Shown here in pieces: positions 19,524-30,831 of a DNA stretch of 64,000 bases (position 1 is the first letter of the stretch; every line of letters begins with the position of its first letter). Made by a program: the position numbers and the translations under genes. Source of the DNA: Pythium myriotylum (lineage: Eukaryota; Oomycota; Peronosporomycetes; Pythiales; Pythiaceae); contig JALJCQ010000013.1 of assembly GCA_023091665.1 (NCBI GenBank), forward strand, positions 1-64,000. The letters are read 5' to 3'. A model generated the notes under the pieces. That model was not told where the DNA came from. It saw nothing but the letters and a program-made list of their open reading frames with translations, and did no database searches.

Positions 19524-21416
19524 TTGATCTTCGGCTGTCGTAGGGCTTGTGATGTGGACGCATTGCCTCGCAATCTCGCGTTCCACAATCTCACACCACG
19601 TGGCACCAAGATTCCACCAGGTCTGAAGAGACTCCTGGGTCTGAACCTCAAGTTCTGCCCGACACCTCCGCCGCAACGCTCTTCCCTCTCGCCAGTTACC
19701 ATCTTCCCCAAACTCGTCCGGTCTCTTCGAATTGCAGTCCAGTTTGCTGACTCCAGCGACCGCGACTACAACTCGAAGATCTACGTTCCAAACCTTGCTT
19801 TCCAGCCAAACCACCTGCCACGCCATCAAGAAGATTTACTGGAGTCGATCAAGTCACACGCGACCGAACTCATTGCACAGTATCCCTTCCGACACAAGTT
19901 CAACCTCGACAGCAACCAACGCAACTTGCTACGATTGCTACGAAATGATCCGAACTTGATGGTCGTGCAGGCAGACAAGAACCTCGGCCCGACGCTCATG
20001 CTTCGATCACAGTACACTTCCATGTGTCTTGATCACCTGAGTGACGAGGAGACATACACGCCATTGTATCGTCTTCCCAACGGACCAGAGACCCAGATCC
20101 AACGGATCGCAGCCAAAGTGAACCTGATCTACATGCTACTCAACTACCAGTACCGTGAAGATCCAGTCATCCAACGACAAGTTGCTGTCATCAAGTGTAA
20201 TCCAAGTTCGTGCAAGTTAGGACGCTTCTATGGCCTGATAAAGCTCCACAAGGAGGATCTCGCCATTCGCCCTATCATTGCCAGCTGCGGAACACCGACA
20301 GCCGGTCTCTCGAAGTGGATCGATTTCCAGTTGCAAGACATGCTCCAGCGACAGCCATCGTACCTTCGAGACTCCGACACGCTGCTGACTGAACTTCGAC
20401 AGATTCAGCCCAGCCCCAAGCATCGTTTGTTCACATTTGACGCCGTCTCGCTCTACACCAACATCCCCACCAACATCGGCATCGCAACAATCAAAGCCAT
20501 GCTCCAAGAAGAGAAGCATCGCTTCGAGAATGTGATCGTCCAAGGTCTCGACTACATCATGAACGAGAACTTGTTCATGTTCGGAGACTGCGTGTGGAAG
20601 CAAATCAAGGGCACCGCCATGGGAACACCATGTGCCCCCACGTACGCATCACTCTACGTAGCGTATCACGAGCGAAGCATCCTTCGAGAGTTCAGCAACT
20701 ACATCGTGCTCTACAAGCGCTACATCGACGACGTGTTTTTGATTTGGCAAGACGGAAAAGATCCCCGTGCTTTCGAACTCTTCAAGATCCGCCTCAACAT
20801 GATTCCAGGACTTCGCTGGACGTACATGGAACGCGGTCGTGAAGCACCGTTTCTTGACCTCAAAATCCGCCGATCCGACACGAGATACGAGACTCGAACT
20901 CATGAGAAAGAGCTCAATCTCTATCTCTACATCGCGGCTCAAAGCGCACACCCTCCAGGCGTTCTGAAAGGCCTCATCATCGGCATTGTCCAGAAGTATT
21001 ACCGCCAGAACACCAGGAAGGAAGATTTCCTGTCTCAAGTCAGAGCCTTCTTCCAGCGCCTGGCAGCTCGCGGATACAACTCTAACCAGCTTAGAGACCA
21101 TTTCCGCGACGCCATCGAAAGAATCGCCAAGCTACAAGAAGAAGCACAACAGACGACGCGGCCAACCACGGAACTCGGCAAGCCCAAGCAAGTCTTCTTG
21201 TCTGTGCCTTATGACCCGAACGGCCCAACTCGGAAACAACTACGAGCTATCTATCAAGCCCACCGTATTGAAGACGAGTTCGCAGCCCACAACATCAAGA
21301 TCACTGTGTGCTACCGCCGTCCACGGAACCTCCGAGACATACTCTGTCCATCAGAGTTCAGGGCCAACATCTACGACGACCACTTCAAGAACAGCTCGGG
21401 AGATGCCATGCATTAA
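19524..21416 (+). CDS. PLE reverse transcriptase (copy 6)
   Basis: Same translation as the copy 1 RT. Confidence 0.9.
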   Translation: MIFGCRRACDVDALPRNLAFHNLTPRGTKIPPGLKRLLGLNLKFCPTPPPQRSSLSPVTIFPKLVRSLRIAVQFADSSDRDYNSKIYVPNLAFQPNHLPRHQEDLLESIKSHATELIAQYPFRHKFNLDSNQRNLLRLLRNDPNLMVVQADKNLGPTLMLRSQYTSMCLDHLSDEETYTPLYRLPNGPETQIQRIAAKVNLIYMLLNYQYREDPVIQRQVAVIKCNPSSCKLGRFYGLIKLHKEDLAIRPIIASCGTPTAGLSKWIDFQLQDMLQRQPSYLRDSDTLLTELRQIQPSPKHRLFTFDAVSLYTNIPTNIGIATIKAMLQEEKHRFENVIVQGLDYIMNENLFMFGDCVWKQIKGTAMGTPCAPTYASLYVAYHERSILREFSNYIVLYKRYIDDVFLIWQDGKDPRAFELFKIRLNMIPGLRWTYMERGREAPFLDLKIRRSDTRYETRTHEKELNLYLYIAAQSAHPPGVLKGLIIGIVQKYYRQNTRKEDFLSQVRAFFQRLAARGYNSNQLRDHFRDAIERIAKLQEEAQQTTRPTTELGKPKQVFLSVPYDPNGPTRKQLRAIYQAHRIEDEFAAHNIKITVCYRRPRNLRDILCPSEFRANIYDDHFKNSSGDAMH

Positions 21417-22100
21417 AGCCTGGACCACCCCGGACACGGATGACCGTGCCCTTCCAGCGCGCGAGAACGTGTTTAGCCTTGCTGCTACCCACTCATTTGG
21501 AACCATGCCACAGAGTATGGGGTCGTGCAGTGAAGGCTCACGGAGCGGCTGGCTTGGGATGATCCCCCTCGAAAGGGTAACAGCGAACGCTTGGCATATT
21601 GCGAGCAAATTCAAGAATGGCCGCCCGGATCGTGCACTATCTGTCTACAACCCATCCCCGACCCTCAACCCCAAACCCTACCCTAAACCCTAAACCCAGA
21701 CGAAAATTTCGGCCAACCCAGTCGAAAAGTTTGTCGAAGGTTCGAGAACGTTCGACCGAACATTCGAGAATATTCCCGAGAATGTTCGAGAATGTTCAAC
21801 CCAGGACGTCGAATATTCTCACGTGTCTCAAGACCCCAGCAGCACAGACACGCAGACCCAGAACACTCAAGTTCCTGTCCAGCCCTAGAACCCAGAAGCG
21901 TAGGACTCTAGCGTAGGACTTTAGCGTAGGCACCCGGGGGCGAGGTCGGCGGTCTTCCTCAGTTTTCAATTTTCCACTCAGCACGAAGACGCCCACCGAC
22001 GAAGACATCAAGTCGAAAGAGCCCCTGCATCTGTAATAGAGCAACTCTTTGGGTCGTAGTTTCCCTGACCAAGTCTTTGCAAGTCACTTCAAGCCTCTCT

Positions 22101-22168
22101 AAACCCTAACCCTAAACCCTAAACCCTAAACCCTAAACCCTAAACCCTAAACCCTACCCTAAACCCTA
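22101..22168 (+). repeat. Interstitial telomere repeat tract
   Basis: CCCTAAA units with two shortened units (ccctaaccc, accctaccct) between copy 6 and a truncated fragment; a former chromosome end. Confidence 0.9.
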
Positions 22169-22437
22169 GACCCCAGCAGCACAGACACGCAGACCCAGAA
22201 CACTCAAGTTCCTGTCCAGCCCTAGAACCCAGAAGCGTAGGACTCTAGCGTAGGACTTTAGCGTAGGCACCCGGGGGCGAGGTCGGCGGTCTTCCTCAGT
22301 TTTCAATTTTCCACTCAGCACGAAGACGCCCACCGACGAAGACATCAAGTCGAAAGAGCCCCTGCATCTGTAATAGAGCAACTCTTTGGGTCGTAGTTTC
22401 CCTGACCAAGTCTTTGCAAGTCACTTCAAGCCTCTCT
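22169..22437 (+). mobile_element. ~270-nt 3'-end fragment of the telomeric PLE
   Basis: Starts in the 3' UTR at gaccccagcagcacag, past the heat-shock elements, and ends at the common terminus. Telomere repeats flank both sides. Confidence 0.9.
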
Positions 22438-22483
22438 AAACCCTAAACCCTAAACCCTAAACCCTAAACCCTAAACCCTAAAC
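22438..22483 (+). repeat. Interstitial telomere repeat tract
   Basis: About six CCCTAAA units, fused directly to RT coding sequence of copy 7. Confidence 0.9.
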
Positions 22484-24523
22484 CCATTGTATCGTCTTCC
22501 CAACGGACCAGAGGCCCAGATCCAACGGATCGCAGCCAAAGTGAACCTGATCTACATGCTACTCAACTACCAGTACCGTGAAGATCCAGTCATCCAACGA
22601 CAAGTTGCTGTCATCAAGTGTAATCCAAGTTCGTGCAAGTTAGGACGCTTCTATGGCCTGATAAAGCTCCACAAGGAGGATCTCGCCATTCGCCCTATCA
22701 TTGCCAGCTGCGGAACACCGACAGCCGGTCTCTCGAAGTGGATCGATTTCCAGTTGCAAGACATGCTCCAGCGACAGCCATCGTACCTTCGAGACTCCGA
22801 CACGCTGCTGACTGAACTTCGACAGATTCAGCCCAGCCCCAAGCATCGTTTGTTCACATTTGACGCCGTCTCGCTCTACACCAACATCCCCACCAACATC
22901 GGCATCGCAACAATCAAAGCCATGCTCCAAGAAGAGAAGCATCGCTTCGAGAATGTGATCGTCCAAGGTCTCGACTACATCATGAACGAGAACTTGTTCA
23001 TGTTCGGAGACTGCGTGTGGAAGCAAATCAAGGGCACCGCCATGGGAACACCATGTGCCCCCACGTACGCATCACTCTACGTAGCGTATCACGAGCGAAG
23101 CATCCTTCGAGAGTTCAGCAACTACATCGTGCTCTACAAGCGCTACATCGACGACGTGTTTTTGATTTGGCAAGACGGAAAAGATCCCCGTGCTTTCGAA
23201 CTCTTCAAGATCCGCCTCAACACGATTCCAGGACTTCGCTGGACGTACATGGAACGCGGTCGTGAAGCACCGTTTCTTGACCTCAAAATCCGCCGATCCG
23301 ACACGAGATACGAGACTCGAACTCATGAGAAAGAGCTCAATCTCTATCTCTACATCGCGGCTCAAAGCGCACACCCTCCAGGCGTTCTGAAAGGCCTCAT
23401 CATCGGCATTGTCCAGAAGTATTACCGCCAGAACACCAGGAAGGAAGATTTCCTGTCTCAAGTCAGAGCCTTCTTCCAGCGCCTGGCAGCTCGCGGATAC
23501 AACTCTAACCAGCTTAGAGACCATTTCCGCGACGCCATCGAAAGAATCGCCAAGCTACAAGAAGAAGCACAACAGACGACGCGGCCAACCACGGAACTCG
23601 GCAAGCCCAAGCAAGTCTTCTTGTCTGTGCCTTATGACCCGAACGGCCCAACTCGGAAACAACTACGAGCTATCTATCAAGCCCACCGTATTGAAGACGA
23701 GTTCGCAGCCCACAACATCAAGATCACTGTGTGCTACCGCCGTCCACGGAACCTCCGAGACATACTCTGTCCATCAGAGTTCAGGGCCAACATCTACGAC
23801 GACCACTTCAAGAACAGCTCGGAAGATGCCATGCATTAAAGCCTGGACCACCCCGGACACGGATGACCGTGCCCTTCCAGCGCGCGAGAACGTGTTTAGC
23901 CTTGCTGCTACCCACTCATTTGGAACCATGCCACAGAGTATGGGGTCGTGCAGTGAAGGCTCACGGAGCGGCTGGCTTGGGATGATCCCCCTCGAAAGGG
24001 TAACAGCGAACGCTTGGCATGTTGCGAGCAAATTCAAGAATGGCCGCCCGGATCGTGCACTATCTGTCTACAACCCATCCCCGACCCTCAACCCCAAACC
24101 CTACCCTAAACCCTAAACCCAGACGAAAATTTCGGCCAACCCAGTCGAAAAGTTTGTCGAAGGTTCGAGAACGTTCGACCGAACATTCGAGAATATTCCC
24201 GAGAATGTTCGAGAATGTTCAACCCAGGACGTCGAATATTCTCACGTGTCTCAAGACCCCAGCAGCACAGACACGCAGACCCAGAACACTCAAGTTCCTG
24301 TCCAGCCCTAGAACCCAGAAGCGTAGGACTCTAGCGTAGGACTTTAGCGTAGGCACCCGGGGGCGAGGTCGGCGGTCTTCCTCAGTTTTCAATTTTCCAC
24401 TCAGCACGAAGACGCCCACCGACGAAGACATCAAGTCGAAAGAGCCCCTGCATCTGTAATAGAGCAACTCTTTGGGTCGTAGTTTCCCTGACCAAGTCTT
24501 TGCAAGTCACTTCAAGCCTCTCT
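22484..24523 (+). mobile_element. Telomeric PLE copy 7 (5'-truncated within RT)
   Basis: The junction is (CCCTAAA)n followed by cattgtatcg, which corresponds to about codon 180 of RT. ORF1 and the RT N-terminus are lost; the 3' region is complete. Confidence 0.9.
22487..23839 (+). pseudogene. N-terminally truncated PLE reverse transcriptase (copy 7)
   Basis: 450 aa are left of the RT frame, beginning at a TTG just after the telomere junction. Catalytic motifs A-C survive. Diagnostic residues are Ala in PEAQ, Thr in NTIP and Glu in SSED, and the downstream base gives cat-gttgcg; this is the haplotype of copies 9 and 11. It has no ORF1, slippery site or ATG of its own near the start, so it is probably not expressed. 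Confidence 0.85.
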
Positions 24524-24551
24524 AAACCCTAAACCCTAAACCCTAAACCCT
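24524..24551 (+). repeat. Interstitial telomere repeat tract
   Basis: Four CCCTAAA units between copy 7 and truncated copy 8. The same tract, of the same length, recurs at 30804 and 37084. Confidence 0.9.
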
Positions 24552-27226
24552 AGCAAAAGGAAAAGGAGCAACGCCGCCGACAAACCGCCGCGCGGCGCCA
24601 AAACCGCGCGATCATAAGACGCGACCGCTCGGATCTCTTCAACGCCAGTTTGATCTTCGGCTGTCGTAGGGCTTGTGATGTGGACGCATTGCCTCGCAAT
24701 CTCGCGTTCCACAATCTCACACCACGTGGCACCAAGATTCCACCAGGTCTGAAGAGACTCCTGGGTCTGAACCTCAAGTTCTGCCCGACACCTCCGCCGC
24801 AACGCTCTTCCCTCTCGCCAGTTACCATCTTCCCCAAACTCGTCCGGTCTCTTCGAATTGCAGTCCAGTTTGCTGACTCCAGCGACCGCGACTACAACTC
24901 GAAGATCTACGTTCCAAACCTTGCTTTCCAGCCAAACCACCTGCCACGCCATCAAGAAGATTTACTGGAGTCGATCAAGTCACACGCGACCGAACTCATT
25001 GCACAGTATCCCTTCCGACACAAGTTCAACCTCGACAGCAACCAACGCAACTTGCTACGATTGCTACGAAATGATCCGAACTTGATGGTCGTGCAGGCAG
25101 ACAAGAACCTCGGCCCGACGCTCATGCTTCGATCACAGTACACTTCCATGTGTCTTGATCACCTGAGTGACGAGGAGACATACACGCCATTGTATCGTCT
25201 TCCCAACGGACCAGAGACCCAGATCCAACGGATCGCAGCCAAAGTGAACCTGATCTACATGCTACTCAACTACCAGTACCGTGAAGATCCAGTCATCCAA
25301 CGACAAGTTGCTGTCATCAAGTGTAATCCAAGTTCGTGCAAGTTAGGACGCTTCTATGGCCTGATAAAGCTCCACAAGGAGGATCTCGCCATTCGCCCTA
25401 TCATTGCCAGCTGCGGAACACCGACAGCCGGTCTCTCGAAGTGGATCGATTTCCAGTTGCAAGACATGCTCCAGCGACAGCCATCGTACCTTCGAGACTC
25501 CGACACGCTGCTGACTGAACTTCGACAGATTCAGCCCAGCCCCAAGCATCGTTTGTTCACATTTGACGCCGTCTCGCTCTACACCAACATCCCCACCAAC
25601 ATCGGCATCGCAACAATCAAAGCCATGCTCCAAGAAGAGAAGCATCGCTTCGAGAATGTGATCGTCCAAGGTCTCGACTACATCATGAACGAGAACTTGT
25701 TCATGTTCGGAGACTGCGTGTGGAAGCAAATCAAGGGCACCGCCATGGGAACACCATGTGCCCCCACGTACGCATCACTCTACGTAGCGTATCACGAGCG
25801 AAGCATCCTTCGAGAGTTCAGCAACTACATCGTGCTCTACAAGCGCTACATCGACGACGTGTTTTTGATTTGGCAAGACGGAAAAGATCCCCGTGCTTTC
25901 GAACTCTTCAAGATCCGCCTCAACACGATTCCAGGACTTCGCTGGACGTACATGGAACGCGGTCGTGAAGCACCGTTTCTTGACCTCAAAATCCGCCGAT
26001 CCGACACGAGATACGAGACTCGAACTCATGAGAAAGAGCTCAATCTCTATCTCTACATCGCGGCTCAAAGCGCACACCCTCCAGGCGTTCTGAAAGGCCT
26101 CATCATCGGCATTGTCCAGAAGTATTACCGCCAGAACACCAGGAAGGAAGATTTCCTGTCTCAAGTCAGAGCCTTCTTCCAGCGCCTGGCAGCTCGCGGA
26201 TACAACTCTAACCAGCTTAGAGACCATTTCCGCGACGCCATCGAAAGAATCGCCAAGCTACAAGAAGAAGCACAACAGACGACGCGGCCAACCACGGAAC
26301 TCGGCAAGCCCAAGCAAGTCTTCTTGTCTGTGCCTTATGACCCGAACGGCCCAACTCGGAAACAACTACGAGCTATCTATCAAGCCCACCGTATTGAAGA
26401 CGAGTTCGCAGCCCACAACATCAAGATCACTGTGTGCTACCGCCGTCCACGGAACCTCCGAGACATACTCTGTCCATCAGAGTTCAGGGCCAACATCTAC
26501 GACGACCACTTCAAGAACAGCTCGGAAGATGCCATGCATTAAAGCCTGGACCACCCCGGACACGGATGACCGTGCCCTTCCAGCGCGCGAGAACGTGTTT
26601 AGCCTTGCTGCTACCCACTCATTTGGAACCATGCCACAGAGTATGGGGTCGTGCAGTGAAGGCTCACGGAGCGGCTGGCTTGGGATGATCCCCCTCGAAA
26701 GGGTAACAGCGAACGCTTGGCATATTGCGAGCAAATTCAAGAATGGCCGCCCGGATCGTGCACTATCTGTCTACAACCCATCCCCGACCCTCAACCCCAA
26801 ACCCTACCCTAAACCCTAAACCCAGACGAAAATTTCGGCCAACCCAGTCGAAAAGTTTGTCGAAGGTTCGAGAACGTTCGACCGAACATTCGAGAATATT
26901 CCCGAGAATGTTCGAGAATGTTCAACCCAGGACGTCGAATATTCTCACGTGTCTCAAGACCCCAGCAGCACAGACACGCAGACCCAGAACACTCAAGTTC
27001 CTGTCCAGCCCTAGAACCCAGAAGCGTAGGACTCTAGCGTAGGACTTTAGCGTAGGCACCCGGGGGCGAGGTCGGCGGTCTTCCTCAGTTTTCAATTTTC
27101 CACTCAGCACGAAGACGCCCACCGACGAAGACATCAAGTCGAAAGAGCCCCTGCATCTGTAATAGAGCAACTCTTTGGGTCGTAGTTTCCCTGACCAAGT
27201 CTTTGCAAGTCACTTCAAGCCTCTCT
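24552..27226 (+). mobile_element. Telomeric PLE copy 8 (5'-truncated in ORF1)
   Basis: Begins at agcaaaagg, near the end of ORF1, right after telomere repeats, and keeps the whole RT frame and 3' region. Confidence 0.9.
24650..26542 (+). CDS. PLE reverse transcriptase (copy 8, promoterless truncated element)
   Basis: The RT core is complete (Thr in PETQ, Thr in NTIP, Glu in SSED), a mosaic of the haplotypes around it. The junction of telomere repeat and element creates an in-frame TAG just upstream, and the slippery site is gone, so the ORF1-RT fusion cannot be made here. It may be a silent copy. Confidence 0.75.
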   Translation: MIFGCRRACDVDALPRNLAFHNLTPRGTKIPPGLKRLLGLNLKFCPTPPPQRSSLSPVTIFPKLVRSLRIAVQFADSSDRDYNSKIYVPNLAFQPNHLPRHQEDLLESIKSHATELIAQYPFRHKFNLDSNQRNLLRLLRNDPNLMVVQADKNLGPTLMLRSQYTSMCLDHLSDEETYTPLYRLPNGPETQIQRIAAKVNLIYMLLNYQYREDPVIQRQVAVIKCNPSSCKLGRFYGLIKLHKEDLAIRPIIASCGTPTAGLSKWIDFQLQDMLQRQPSYLRDSDTLLTELRQIQPSPKHRLFTFDAVSLYTNIPTNIGIATIKAMLQEEKHRFENVIVQGLDYIMNENLFMFGDCVWKQIKGTAMGTPCAPTYASLYVAYHERSILREFSNYIVLYKRYIDDVFLIWQDGKDPRAFELFKIRLNTIPGLRWTYMERGREAPFLDLKIRRSDTRYETRTHEKELNLYLYIAAQSAHPPGVLKGLIIGIVQKYYRQNTRKEDFLSQVRAFFQRLAARGYNSNQLRDHFRDAIERIAKLQEEAQQTTRPTTELGKPKQVFLSVPYDPNGPTRKQLRAIYQAHRIEDEFAAHNIKITVCYRRPRNLRDILCPSEFRANIYDDHFKNSSEDAMH

Positions 27227-27285
27227 AAACCCTAGACCAAGCCCCGCGTGACGAAGCAATTAAGGAAAGACTCTCCATCATCGCC

Positions 27286-28194
27286 ATGGATCGTAGTCTG
27301 CCGCGCCCACTGATGAAGACCACCCTGGAGTATCTGGAGCGCTATAAGAAGCTGCACCGGAAGCTCAGCGCGAAGCAAGAGAGCCTCCGCAAGATGCAAC
27401 AACAACGCGAACGCCAAGAAGTACCCAGATCCCTGCGAGTACAGGCCAAGCTTGTTGTCTCCAACGAACTCCAGACGGCCCTTCCAACTCGAGTGCTCAC
27501 GCTGATGAATCAATTCGATGCTCTGAAGCTACAGTTTCAGCACCAAGCCTTCGATCTCATCCTCAGCGTACAGAAAGCCGAACTCGAACAACTTGAGCTC
27601 CAAGTTCAGAAGCTCCGAGACGATTTCCAAGATCGAGCACTTGAGTACTGCAAGCTCGCATGCAAAGCCGACCCGAACGGCAAGTATGACACTATCAACT
27701 GGGATGCCATGGAAGAAGAAGATCGAGACGAGAACGCATATGTCGACATCTACCACCATGCCAAGGACGAGTTCGAAGCTCGCCTGACCCAGTTTGAGCT
27801 TGCGGAACGATACAGCCAAGCTGATGCGAGCATCCGACTCGTCGACAAGCAAGCCAAGCAAGCCGCGGCTGCCGACATGGAGGTGGAAACTCCAAACCAG
27901 GATCTCGTGAACGTGTTGATTGATCGCAAGCTACAATCGATCAAGAACGAACTACGACAGCTCCGTATCGACCGGAAGGTTCCAAAGCAACAGGAACGAA
28001 AAAACGCCAGAGCTGGCGCGAAGGGTGCGACCGTCAGCAAGAACAAGAAGCACCCTGCACCAAAGGCCGACGCCGCAAAGGGAACTTCCGCCTCAAACAG
28101 CGGAAGAAACGGCAACACGCGAAGCGCAAGCAAAAGGAAAAGGAGCAACGCCGCCGACAAACCGCCGCGCGGCGCCAAAACCGCGCGATCATAA
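27286..28194 (+). CDS. PLE ORF1 (copy 9)
   Basis: 302 aa, same translation as copy 1. Slippery heptamer at 27999-28005. Confidence 0.8.
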   Translation: MDRSLPRPLMKTTLEYLERYKKLHRKLSAKQESLRKMQQQRERQEVPRSLRVQAKLVVSNELQTALPTRVLTLMNQFDALKLQFQHQAFDLILSVQKAELEQLELQVQKLRDDFQDRALEYCKLACKADPNGKYDTINWDAMEEEDRDENAYVDIYHHAKDEFEARLTQFELAERYSQADASIRLVDKQAKQAAAADMEVETPNQDLVNVLIDRKLQSIKNELRQLRIDRKVPKQQERKNARAGAKGATVSKNKKHPAPKADAAKGTSASNSGRNGNTRSASKRKRSNAADKPPRGAKTARS

Positions 28195-28226
28195 GACGCG
28201 ACCGCTCGGATCTCTTCAACGCCAGT

Positions 28227-30119
28227 TTGATCTTCGGCTGTCGTAGGGCTTGTGATGTGGACGCATTGCCTCGCAATCTCGCGTTCCACAATCTTACACC
28301 ACGTGGCACCAAGATTCCACCAGGTCTGAAGAGACTCCTGGGTCTGAACCTCAAGTTCTGCCCGACACCTCCGCCGCAACGCTCTTCCCTCTCGCCAGTT
28401 ACCATCTTCCCCAAACTCGTCCGGTCTCTTCGAATTGCAGTCCAGTTTGCTGACTCCAGCGACCGCGACTACAACTCGAAGATCTACGTTCCAAACCTTG
28501 CTTTCCAGCCAAACCACCTGCCACGCCATCAAGAAGATTTACTGGAGTCGATCAAGTCACACGCGACCGAACTCATTGCACAGTATCCCTTCCGACACAA
28601 GTTCAACCTCGACAGCAACCAACGCAACTTGCTACGATTGCTACGAAATGATCCGAACTTGATGGTCGTGCAGGCAGACAAGAACCTCGGCCCGACGCTC
28701 ATGCTTCGATCACAGTACACTTCCATGTGTCTTGATCACCTGAGTGACGAGGAGACATACACGCCATTGTATCGTCTTCCCAACGGACCAGAGGCCCAGA
28801 TCCAACGGATCGCAGCCAAAGTGAACCTGATCTACATGCTACTCAACTACCAGTACCGTGAAGATCCAGTCATCCAACGACAAGTTGCTGTCATCAAGTG
28901 TAATCCAAGTTCGTGCAAGTTAGGACGCTTCTATGGCCTGATAAAGCTCCACAAGGAGGATCTCGCCATTCGCCCTATCATTGCCAGCTGCGGAACACCG
29001 ACAGCCGGTCTCTCGAAGTGGATCGATTTCCAGTTGCAAGACATGCTCCAGCGACAGCCATCGTACCTTCGAGACTCCGACACGCTGCTGACTGAACTTC
29101 GACAGATTCAGCCCAGCCCCAAGCATCGTTTGTTCACATTTGACGCCGTCTCGCTCTACACCAACATCCCCACCAACATCGGCATCGCAACAATCAAAGC
29201 CATGCTCCAAGAAGAGAAGCATCGCTTCGAGAATGTGATCGTCCAAGGTCTCGACTACATCATGAACGAGAACTTGTTCATGTTCGGAGACTGCGTGTGG
29301 AAGCAAATCAAGGGCACCGCCATGGGAACACCATGTGCCCCCACGTACGCATCACTCTACGTAGCGTATCACGAGCGAAGCATCCTTCGAGAGTTCAGCA
29401 ACTACATCGTGCTCTACAAGCGCTACATCGACGACGTGTTTTTGATTTGGCAAGACGGAAAAGATCCCCGTGCTTTCGAACTCTTCAAGATCCGCCTCAA
29501 CACGATTCCAGGACTTCGCTGGACGTACATGGAACGCGGTCGTGAAGCACCGTTTCTTGACCTCAAAATCCGCCGATCCGACACGAGATACGAGACTCGA
29601 ACTCATGAGAAAGAGCTCAATCTCTATCTCTACATCGCGGCTCAAAGCGCACACCCTCCAGGCGTTCTGAAAGGCCTCATCATCGGCATTGTCCAGAAGT
29701 ATTACCGCCAGAACACCAGGAAGGAAGATTTCCTGTCTCAAGTCAGAGCCTTCTTCCAGCGCCTGGCAGCTCGCGGATACAACTCTAACCAGCTTAGAGA
29801 CCATTTCCGCGACGCCATCGAAAGAATCGCCAAGCTACAAGAAGAAGCACAACAGACGACGCGGCCAACCACGGAACTCGGCAAGCCCAAGCAAGTCTTC
29901 TTGTCTGTGCCTTATGACCCGAACGGCCCAACTCGGAAACAACTACGAGCTATCTATCAAGCCCACCGTATTGAAGACGAGTTCGCAGCCCACAACATCA
30001 AGATCACTGTGTGCTACCGCCGTCCACGGAACCTCCGAGACATACTCTGTCCATCAGAGTTCAGGGCCAACATCTACGACGACCACTTCAAGAACAGCTC
30101 GGAAGATGCCATGCATTAA
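28227..30119 (+). CDS. PLE reverse transcriptase (copy 9)
   Basis: Full RT of the variant haplotype: Ala in PEAQ, Thr in NTIP, Glu in SSED, plus a silent C-to-T in aatcttacacc near the N-terminus. Catalytic residues are intact. Confidence 0.9.
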   Translation: MIFGCRRACDVDALPRNLAFHNLTPRGTKIPPGLKRLLGLNLKFCPTPPPQRSSLSPVTIFPKLVRSLRIAVQFADSSDRDYNSKIYVPNLAFQPNHLPRHQEDLLESIKSHATELIAQYPFRHKFNLDSNQRNLLRLLRNDPNLMVVQADKNLGPTLMLRSQYTSMCLDHLSDEETYTPLYRLPNGPEAQIQRIAAKVNLIYMLLNYQYREDPVIQRQVAVIKCNPSSCKLGRFYGLIKLHKEDLAIRPIIASCGTPTAGLSKWIDFQLQDMLQRQPSYLRDSDTLLTELRQIQPSPKHRLFTFDAVSLYTNIPTNIGIATIKAMLQEEKHRFENVIVQGLDYIMNENLFMFGDCVWKQIKGTAMGTPCAPTYASLYVAYHERSILREFSNYIVLYKRYIDDVFLIWQDGKDPRAFELFKIRLNTIPGLRWTYMERGREAPFLDLKIRRSDTRYETRTHEKELNLYLYIAAQSAHPPGVLKGLIIGIVQKYYRQNTRKEDFLSQVRAFFQRLAARGYNSNQLRDHFRDAIERIAKLQEEAQQTTRPTTELGKPKQVFLSVPYDPNGPTRKQLRAIYQAHRIEDEFAAHNIKITVCYRRPRNLRDILCPSEFRANIYDDHFKNSSEDAMH

Positions 30120-30803
30120 AGCCTGGACCACCCCGGACACGGATGACCGTGCCCTTCCAGCGCGCGAGAACGTGTTTAGCCTTGCTGCTACCCACTCATT
30201 TGGAACCATGCCACAGAGTATGGGGTCGTGCAGTGAAGGCTCACGGAGCGGCTGGCTTGGGATGATCCCCCTCGAAAGGGTAACAGCGAACGCTTGGCAT
30301 GTTGCGAGCAAATTCAAGAATGGCCGCCCGGATCGTGCACTATCTGTCTACAACCCATCCCCGACCCTCAACCCCAAACCCTACCCTAAACCCTAAACCC
30401 AGACGAAAATTTCGGCCAACCCAGTCGAAAAGTTTGTCGAAGGTTCGAGAACGTTCGACCGAACATTCGAGAATATTCCCGAGAATGTTCGAGAATGTTC
30501 AACCCAGGACGTCGAATATTCTCACGTGTCTCAAGACCCCAGCAGCACAGACACGCAGACCCAGAACACTCAAGTTCCTGTCCAGCCCTAGAACCCAGAA
30601 GCGTAGGACTCTAGCGTAGGACTTTAGCGTAGGCACCCGGGGGCGAGGTCGGCGGTCTTCCTCAGTTTTCAATTTTCCACTCAGCACGAAGACGCCCACC
30701 GACGAAGACATCAAGTCGAAAGAGCCCCTGCATCTGTAATAGAGCAACTCTTTGGGTCGTAGTTTCCCTGACCAAGTCTTTGCAAGTCACTTCAAGCCTC
30801 TCT

Positions 30804-30831
30804 AAACCCTAAACCCTAAACCCTAAACCCT
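30804..30831 (+). repeat. Interstitial telomere repeat tract
   Basis: Four CCCTAAA units, a duplicate of the tract at 24524. Confidence 0.9.

Larger units (their letters stand above)
646..22100 (+). repeat. Six-unit tandem block, period 3,577 bp (PLE copies 1-6)
   Basis: Six complete PLE copies are head-to-tail with an exactly constant period of 3,577 bp. Units start at 646, 4223, 7800, 11377, 14954 and 18531. The ORF1 and RT translations are identical in all six. Neighbouring units are joined by one CCCTAAA-like unit rather than a tract. This uniformity points to recent amplification of one copy by recombination, or to an assembly artefact, rather than six independent insertions. Confidence 0.95.
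18531..22100 (+). mobile_element. Telomeric PLE copy 6 (full length)
   Basis: Last unit of the 3,577-bp block. Its 3' end runs into a true telomere-repeat tract at 22101, unlike copies 1-5, which abut the next unit. Confidence 0.88.
27234..30803 (+). mobile_element. Telomeric PLE copy 9 (full length)
   Basis: Full unit following copy 8 through one telomere-like unit; its 3' end runs into a four-unit telomere tract. Confidence 0.88.
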
